Assembly: GCA_036250195.1 (NCBI GenBank)
Contig: JAVHZZ010000002.1
Span: 72,076,252 to 72,140,251, forward strand
Source: Mixophyes australis
Taxonomy: Eukaryota > Chordata > Amphibia > Anura > Limnodynastidae
Length of the DNA stretch: 64,000 bases
Direction: 5' to 3'
Below the pieces are notes generated by a model. That model saw only the letters and a program-made list of their open reading frames with translations, ran no database searches and had not been told where the DNA came from. Shown one piece after another: positions 58,872-64,000 of the stretch (positions are counted from its first letter, which is position 1; every line of letters begins with the position of its first letter). The position numbers and the translations under genes are program-made.

Positions 58872-60488
58872 GCACTTTTATATTTACCACATTTTATTTT
58901 ATGTTTAGTGGCCGTGTAAGTAACTACTTTATTATTGGTGTCTAGTTGTTGCCATTAGTCTGGTATTTACACAGTTAACACAGAATAGTGACTTATTAGC
59001 ATGGTAGATATGCCAATAAATAGCCAGAAGCCTCTATTGTATTCAGCACCTCAGTGTACAGCTTTCCTTTCTGTTTTCCATGTGAATGCAATATTAATGA
59101 TTCATGCACATGACTGTCAATATTGAAAAGGGCTGATTGGAATGTATAATGGATGGACAAAGAACGCCAAGCTGGCATGATTATAAAAGTTTAGGCCAAC
59201 AGGAAATATAAACCTCAACCACCAAAGTCACAGCTGGAGCAGAACCTCTTGCCAGACATAATCCAGATATATTCCAGGTTTGCTGGATGTCCAGTCTGTA
59301 TGTCCTTGACATAGAAGGATTACTGGTATCTTCTGCAGTATTGTGGGACATACGCAACAGGTAACGTCTGCTCAGAAGATATCGTATTACATTCATATAT
59401 TTATATTTGGCTTGAGTGGTACTAGCAAGGAGTCGGCCTTAAACAGACTGAAAGCCACAGGTTTGCAGGATTTGTCATTGGCATACAAGACTAATGGTTT
59501 TGGTAATGCTTCTTCTTCTATCTTCTCCGTTTTCTTAACCGAAAAAGTCGTTTTTACTAAATTAAGATGCTCAACAATCTCACACAGGTATGAAATTCTA
59601 TCAGATCTGATCAGGTTGCTGACTAAGAACATACTTGAGGTTGGTCATTCATGTTGACTTTAAAATGAGTGTTTTTAATTTTTGAAAGCACTTTTCTTTA
59701 ATGAATAAAAAGTAAAACAAAAGTAGAAGTGCCCCTATGGGGAAGTTTATTAGATACACACAGCACTACTGTTTTATAATGTATATACCTACCTGATAAA
59801 TACTCAGTATAAGTCCTACAGTACAGACTGCTGTCCAAAATGTAGGTATAAGGAACCTCAGAGTATCTGTTGTGTCACTTAGTAATCCAACGGACTGTAC
59901 GAAATACATCAATGTTATATTAGTAATACATCCATATTACATCCGGGCTAGATAATAGGAAGCAGAAAACCTTAGAGGTAATAAAGTGCAGAATACAAAG
60001 CTATAAGTGTGTAATATTTAAAACACTTTTTTATTAGTTAGAATAGTATAGAAAAAAGTAATCCATTCCTAAAGATACATGGATTAGGATTCTTGCTGCC
60101 ACTAAGAGTCCAAATCCCTTGGAGGTATAGGGGGAAGCAGCCAGAGCTACATAAATAAGTATACAGAAGACAAAGTGCTTACCCAACGCGTTTTGTCCCC
60201 AGGCCCCTCGCTGCTCATGATGTAACATTGGAAGCATGCTCGTGATTTATTTACTGCGTGTAACCAGCTTTGCATAACAAATATATATGAATTTTATTTG
60301 TAACTCTATTTGAAAAGTAAAATTGTAGTTGAGTATTATGTGTTGTTTAAAACTTACCCTTATTGGCTGCACAATCCAAGAGAAGGAGAACAACTTTGCA
60401 ACCTCTATACAACTTCAATGATGATTTTTGTTTTGTTTTTGACATGCCTGTAAATAGCACAGAAATATGTAACTTCTGCCTACACAGG
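58872..60488. other. unassigned sequence
   Basis: No gene supported. CCCAACGCGTTTTGTCCCCAG near 60,182 and GGCTGCACAATCC are not assigned to a family. Confidence 0.35.
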
Positions 60489-60735
60489 GACTGATGCTGA
60501 GTAAGGACCACTGCCAAAATAAGAGTAAGTTTGCCTTTGGAAAAACCATGTTACAATACAATGGGTACTTGGTAGCTTCATTTTTACATTGAAATTTAAG
60601 TTGATCTAGGACATGCCTCTATCCCAACTATAAATCTTTCCCCATTTTTTAAATTTATCCTCCCTCTCCAATGCAACTTGCAAATGTGCACCTTTGTTGG
60701 CTTTGCTTATAACTCAGCATCAGGCTCACTGTGTC
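60489..60735. mobile_element. MITE of the 12,061 family, GCTGAGT-type ends
   Basis: The left part CTGATGCTGAGTAAGGACCA and the right end GCTTATAACTCAGCATCAGG are inverted. The interior is that of the 12,061 copy: CATGTTACAATACAATGGG, GATCTAGGACATGCC and TATCCCAACTATAAATCT. Confidence 0.7.
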
Positions 60736-60763
60736 TAACTTCAAATCTTTTCTATATATATAT

Positions 60764-60942
60764 CTAGGTACTGAGCAGTTAGCAATACGTATCAAAGGAG
60801 TCAGTAATACCGATCTAAAGAGTCAGTAATAACTTTCCGCAGAGCCAATAATACTTATACGCAGAGTCAACAATGTCTATCCAGAGTTTCAGTAATACCT
60901 AACCGCTGAGTCAGTAATACCTAACCGATGAGCTAGTAATAC
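60764..60942 (+). repeat. 22-bp minisatellite, left half
   Basis: Diverged units of GCAGAGTCAGTAATACCTAT run up to the hAT MITE at 60,943. Confidence 0.85.
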
Positions 60943-61264
60943 CATACTTGCCAACTCTCCCGGAATGTCCGGGAGACTCCCGCATTTTCGAGAGTCTCCC
61001 GGACTCCCGGGCGAGTGTGGCAATCTCCTGCATCTGGATAATTCTGCCCACTTCCTAGTGAAGTGGGCAGAATTAAATCCCAAACGCCGCGATTCACAGG
61101 GAATCGCGGCGTTTGGCCCCGCCCCCGCTGTCAAATGACACGTTTTGCGTCATCACGTCATGGGGGCGGGTCCAAAATGACGCGCATTTTAGAGCCCCAC
61201 CCCCCGTTACGCCCACCTCCTCCGCAGGCTCCCGGATTTGAAGAACAGAAGGTTGGTAAGTATG
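60943..61264. mobile_element. hAT-type MITE (CATACTTGCC family), complete
   Basis: Ends CATACTTGCCAAC and GTTGGTAAGTATG. AGTAATAC is on both sides (60,935-60,942 and 61,265-61,272), though the host minisatellite carries this word in every unit. The interior has ATGTCCGGGAGACTCCCGC, a short palindrome AACGCCGCGATTCACAGGGA / TCGCGGCGTT, and GC-rich blocks. This is the best reference copy of the family here. Confidence 0.9.
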
Positions 61265-61497
61265 AGTAATACATATCCGCAGAGTCAGTAACACCTATAA
61301 AGTCAGTTATATCTATCAGGAGACTCAGTAATACCTATCTGCAGAGTCGGTAATACCTATCTGCAGGGTCAGCAATACGTATTCGGAGAGTCAGTAATAC
61401 CTATCCGGAGAGTCAGTAATACCTATAAGCAGAGTCAGTAATACCTATAAGCAGGGTCAGTAACACCTATAAGCAGAGTCAGTAATACCTATAAGCC
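61265..61497 (+). repeat. 22-bp minisatellite, right half
   Basis: About ten units of GCAGAGTCAGTAATACCTAT continue the array broken by the hAT element. Confidence 0.9.
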
Positions 61498-62044
61498 CTC
61501 TGCTTCTCTCATAACAACATCATTATGACTATTCAATATTTCTCTTAAAAAACATTCTATAGATTGTATATAAGGTTATTATTTGCAGCAGCTTAAGCAG
61601 CAATAATTTAGCAAATTGCCCGTTTTTGAAAACTAGACATAAGTGCAAGAAATGATATTAGATCTTGAAAGGATCATAAATGGGCTTTGTGGGCATTTTC
61701 TGGCCATTCATGCTATGGTAGGAGGACACTTGCCGGATGTCATTGACAATATCACAAAGTGCATGGACGTAATTATAGGCCATGCAATCAATATTGTACA
61801 ATTTTAATTTATGTTTAACCTTTTAATGCATATTGCTGATTGCCATTCTGCATGAATAAAATTTTGTACAAAAAAAAATCTCAATTTGTAATGCTTTATT
61901 TTTAGAGCAGAAATTGTTGCTGTTCACTCTTCTCTTACTCTGAATGGGTTGTTATTTCCAAAATGCTGCAAACGGGGAGTGGTTATTGTCATTTGTATTA
62001 TTATTATCATCATCACTATTCTACAGATAGTGCCGTCTATAGCT
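61498..62044. other. unassigned sequence
   Basis: No gene recognised. ATT/ATC trinucleotide words are near 61,995-62,020. Confidence 0.35.
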
Positions 62045-62478
62045 AAGTTGAGCTGCGTACAAACTACAGGTTTTACAAACAATTATCGTGACAATCACAC
62101 AGTAAACGACTGTTAGGTCCCATATCGCATTAGTGTGTACGCTCCCACGATTATGTTTTAACGCACAAAAGCACATTGTATCATTTGATTTGATTTTAGA
62201 AACTGACTAAAAATCACTATTAACGATGTAACGATGTTTGGCAAATGTGGAAGCGAGTACACACTCATGACCAGCGGCGTAGGCAGATCTCCATAGAGTG
62301 CACAGAGTCACAATCTTTTCAGCCGGTGGTTATTAGAGATGAAGAGCACAGATCTGAAGGTAAATCTTGCAGGTGTGTACACATAAATGCACATGCTCAT
62401 CGGGACTTTCAGTCATTGGTAAAATTGTTACATAAATCGCATCAGCAGTAATTTTCTGTAGTGTGTACCCAGCTTTAG
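62045..62478. mobile_element. DNA transposon with AAGCTGGGTACAC ends
   Basis: TTGAGCTGCGTACAAACTAC at the left faces TGTAGTGTGTACCCAGCTTT at the right. It is the uninterrupted counterpart of 13,365-14,120. The frame at 62,245-62,451 is not a transposase. Confidence 0.7.
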
Positions 62479-62517
62479 CCCAAACCAGGCTACAAGATAG
62501 AGTGGAACAATATATAC

Positions 62518-62664
62518 CATTGTTTGCTAACCTGTGACACTCCAGGTGTTGTGAAACTTCATGTCCCAGAATGCTTTGCCAATATGTAGCAGCTTATTGC
62601 TGGAAGAGCAGGCTGGGACTTGTAGTTTCACAACACCTGGAGTGTCACAGGTTAGCCAACACTG
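62518..62664. mobile_element. palindromic hAT MITE, 147 bp
   Basis: TTTGCTAACCTGTGACACTC and ACTCCAGGTGTTGTGAAACT on the left return as AGTTTCACAACACCTGGAGT and GTCACAGGTTAGCC on the right. ATATATAC is exactly duplicated (62,510-62,517 and 62,665-62,672). The central arms contain the ACAAGTCCCAGC/GCTGGGACTTGT words seen as relics elsewhere. Confidence 0.9.
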
Positions 62665-62974
62665 ATATATACCATCAAGTTAGACATACCTGCTGTTTAA
62701 GTAACACAACTGAGTTACGTATATCATAACAATACAACAGAGAGACTAAACTGAACTTTATAAAATGATCAATCAGGGCACCCAAGGATTCAAACTAGTT
62801 CAATAGTATGACACACTGGGAAATTATATTTAACAGGTCACTGAGCATTGACATGTAAAAAAAAGCCCTATGATCTAACATCTGAAACAGATTTCATGAA
62901 TATATGTTCGGGGTGTCCAGTTTGTGTCCGTCAGGCCAGATGTCACCCCCCAAGGCATCTGTGTCCTATAACTT

Positions 62975-63199
62975 ATTTGAGAAAAAAAGGAGTACACTTA
63001 CGCTTGGACAAACCATGTTATAATGTAAGAGGTGCAAATAAATTATTACACTTACACTGAAATTTAAGTTGATCTAGAATATGCATTTTCCCAACTATAA
63101 ATCTGTTTATCCCCACCCCCCTCTGATGCAACATGGTTTTGTCCAGGTGCAAAGTTGCTCCGTTATTTTTGATTTGCTCCTAACTCAGCTTCAGGCCCA
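62975..63199. mobile_element. MITE of the 12,061 family, right part
   Basis: GGACAAACCATGTTATAATG, AAGTTGATCTAGAATATGC and CAACTATAAATCTG, then the GAGTTAGGAGCAAAT-type end (plus strand TTTGCTCCTAACTCAGCTTC). The left end is unclear. Confidence 0.65.
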
Positions 63200-63229
63200 A
63201 TGTCTCCAGCTGGATGAGCTACTCCAACT

Positions 63230-63518
63230 CAGGGGCGGGCTGGCCCGGGGGGCAGGGGGGCAGTGGCCCCCCGGGCCGCTTGGTCAGGTTGCTATTAGGG
63301 CCGGCGGGTCGGCTGGCCGGCCGCCCCCCGGATGCAAAATACAATACTTTCCACCGCGGCCGCATCTGATGACATCAGATGCGGCCGCGTTAGCGCACAG
63401 GCAGCCGCATCACATGACAGGGGATGCGGCCGCGTCATCAATGACGTGGCCACATCCTTTTTCATGTGATGCGGCCGACTGTGTGCCCCCCGGCCACGCC
63501 TCTCCCAGCCCGCGCCTG
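63230..63518. mobile_element. GC-rich hAT MITE
   Basis: Ends CAGGGGCGGGCTGG and CCAGCCCGCGCCTG, with CTCCAACT exactly duplicated (63,222-63,229 and 63,519-63,526). The interior contains a near-perfect palindrome, CGCGGCCGCATCTGATG with its complement around 63,356-63,390, and several GCGGCCGC words. It is far richer in GC and CpG than its surroundings. The frame across it is not a gene. Confidence 0.92.
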
Positions 63519-63526
63519 CTCCAACT

Positions 63527-64000
63527 CCACTTTTCTTTTACTTTTTCCAAATCTTTTTATTTGCTTTTCAGAACAATAAAATATAACAAAACAATCGTCA
63601 ATATGAGACAATAGAACTGAGAGTATTACCTATACATAACACTGATCAAATATAGAAAAATAGTATGCAGCTGATAAACAGTGCTTAGATAGCGTCTACA
63701 TACTAATCTCCTCTCCTAAACTTACAAAACTAGTAAACAGAAATCAAATTAAGATATAAATCAGAACAATACAAAATAATTTGCACAACAAATCATATGT
63801 AGGTTAAATTGGATAGATCACATTCAGCAAAACAGAGCTACAATCAATATCAAGAAGTTCACTAATCGCAGGAGGAAGAGGAGGTCTTAAAGGCAAAATG
63901 GCAAGAGATGTATACACACAAATATACACGCTAGATATGGGGAAATATGATCATTGAGGGCCACACGTTAAGGTAGTATCATGAACATACTCAGTGTTCA
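63527..64000 (-). repeat. possible 3' end of a LINE (L1-like), minus strand
   Basis: TTTTCCAAATCTTTTTATTT followed by an AACAATAAAATATAACAAAA stretch looks like the inverted 3' end of an L1-type element, but no protein motif is in view. The rest is unassigned. Confidence 0.25.

Overview
This window is vertebrate nuclear DNA, most probably from a frog or other amphibian. It is AT-rich and crowded with hAT and Harbinger-like miniature transposons, V-SINEs and L2 LINE tails of amphibian style. It holds one intact two-exon Hox paralogy-group-3 gene. I see no bacterial or viral replicon features, no operons, no tRNA or rRNA genes and no CRISPR array.

Region by region: 1-2.7 kb has an L2 LINE 3' end, a V-SINE and a degraded MITE. 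2.7-20 kb is mostly unrecognised AT-rich sequence with scattered DNA-transposon copies. 18.7-23.6 kb has an 85-bp duplication, a GT/G-rich minisatellite, a 1.5-kb L2 LINE fragment on the minus strand with a readable reverse-transcriptase frame, and a 1.28-kb array of an 11-bp unit. 24-27.1 kb has several MITEs, including a nearly perfect 188-bp foldback element. 27,827-37,009 is a complete 9.18-kb Ac-like hAT transposon with an exact 8-bp target duplication and a 998-residue transposase that looks intact. It also carries a 77-bp satellite and 446-bp repeats apparently grown from its own transposase gene. 37-45.6 kb has more hAT MITEs, a V-SINE split by a transposon that itself holds two hAT MITEs, a 26-bp minisatellite and a foldback element. 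About 45.66-57.4 kb is poor in transposons and contains the Hox gene: exon 1 at 52,888-53,326, exon 2 at 54,346-55,085, plus strand. 57.4-64 kb returns to repeats.

The Hox gene encodes a 392-residue group-3 homeodomain protein with an IFPWMK hexapeptide and the group-3 C-terminal domain. Homeodomain changes from the usual HOXA3/B3/D3 sequence, and the absence of any Hox4 exon in 52 kb upstream, favour HOXC3 (lost in mammals, kept in some other vertebrates) over HOXD3. That assignment is an inference. The only other convincing protein-coding gene is the hAT transposase. The two are unrelated in function: one is a host patterning regulator, the other belongs to a mobile element about 16 kb upstream.
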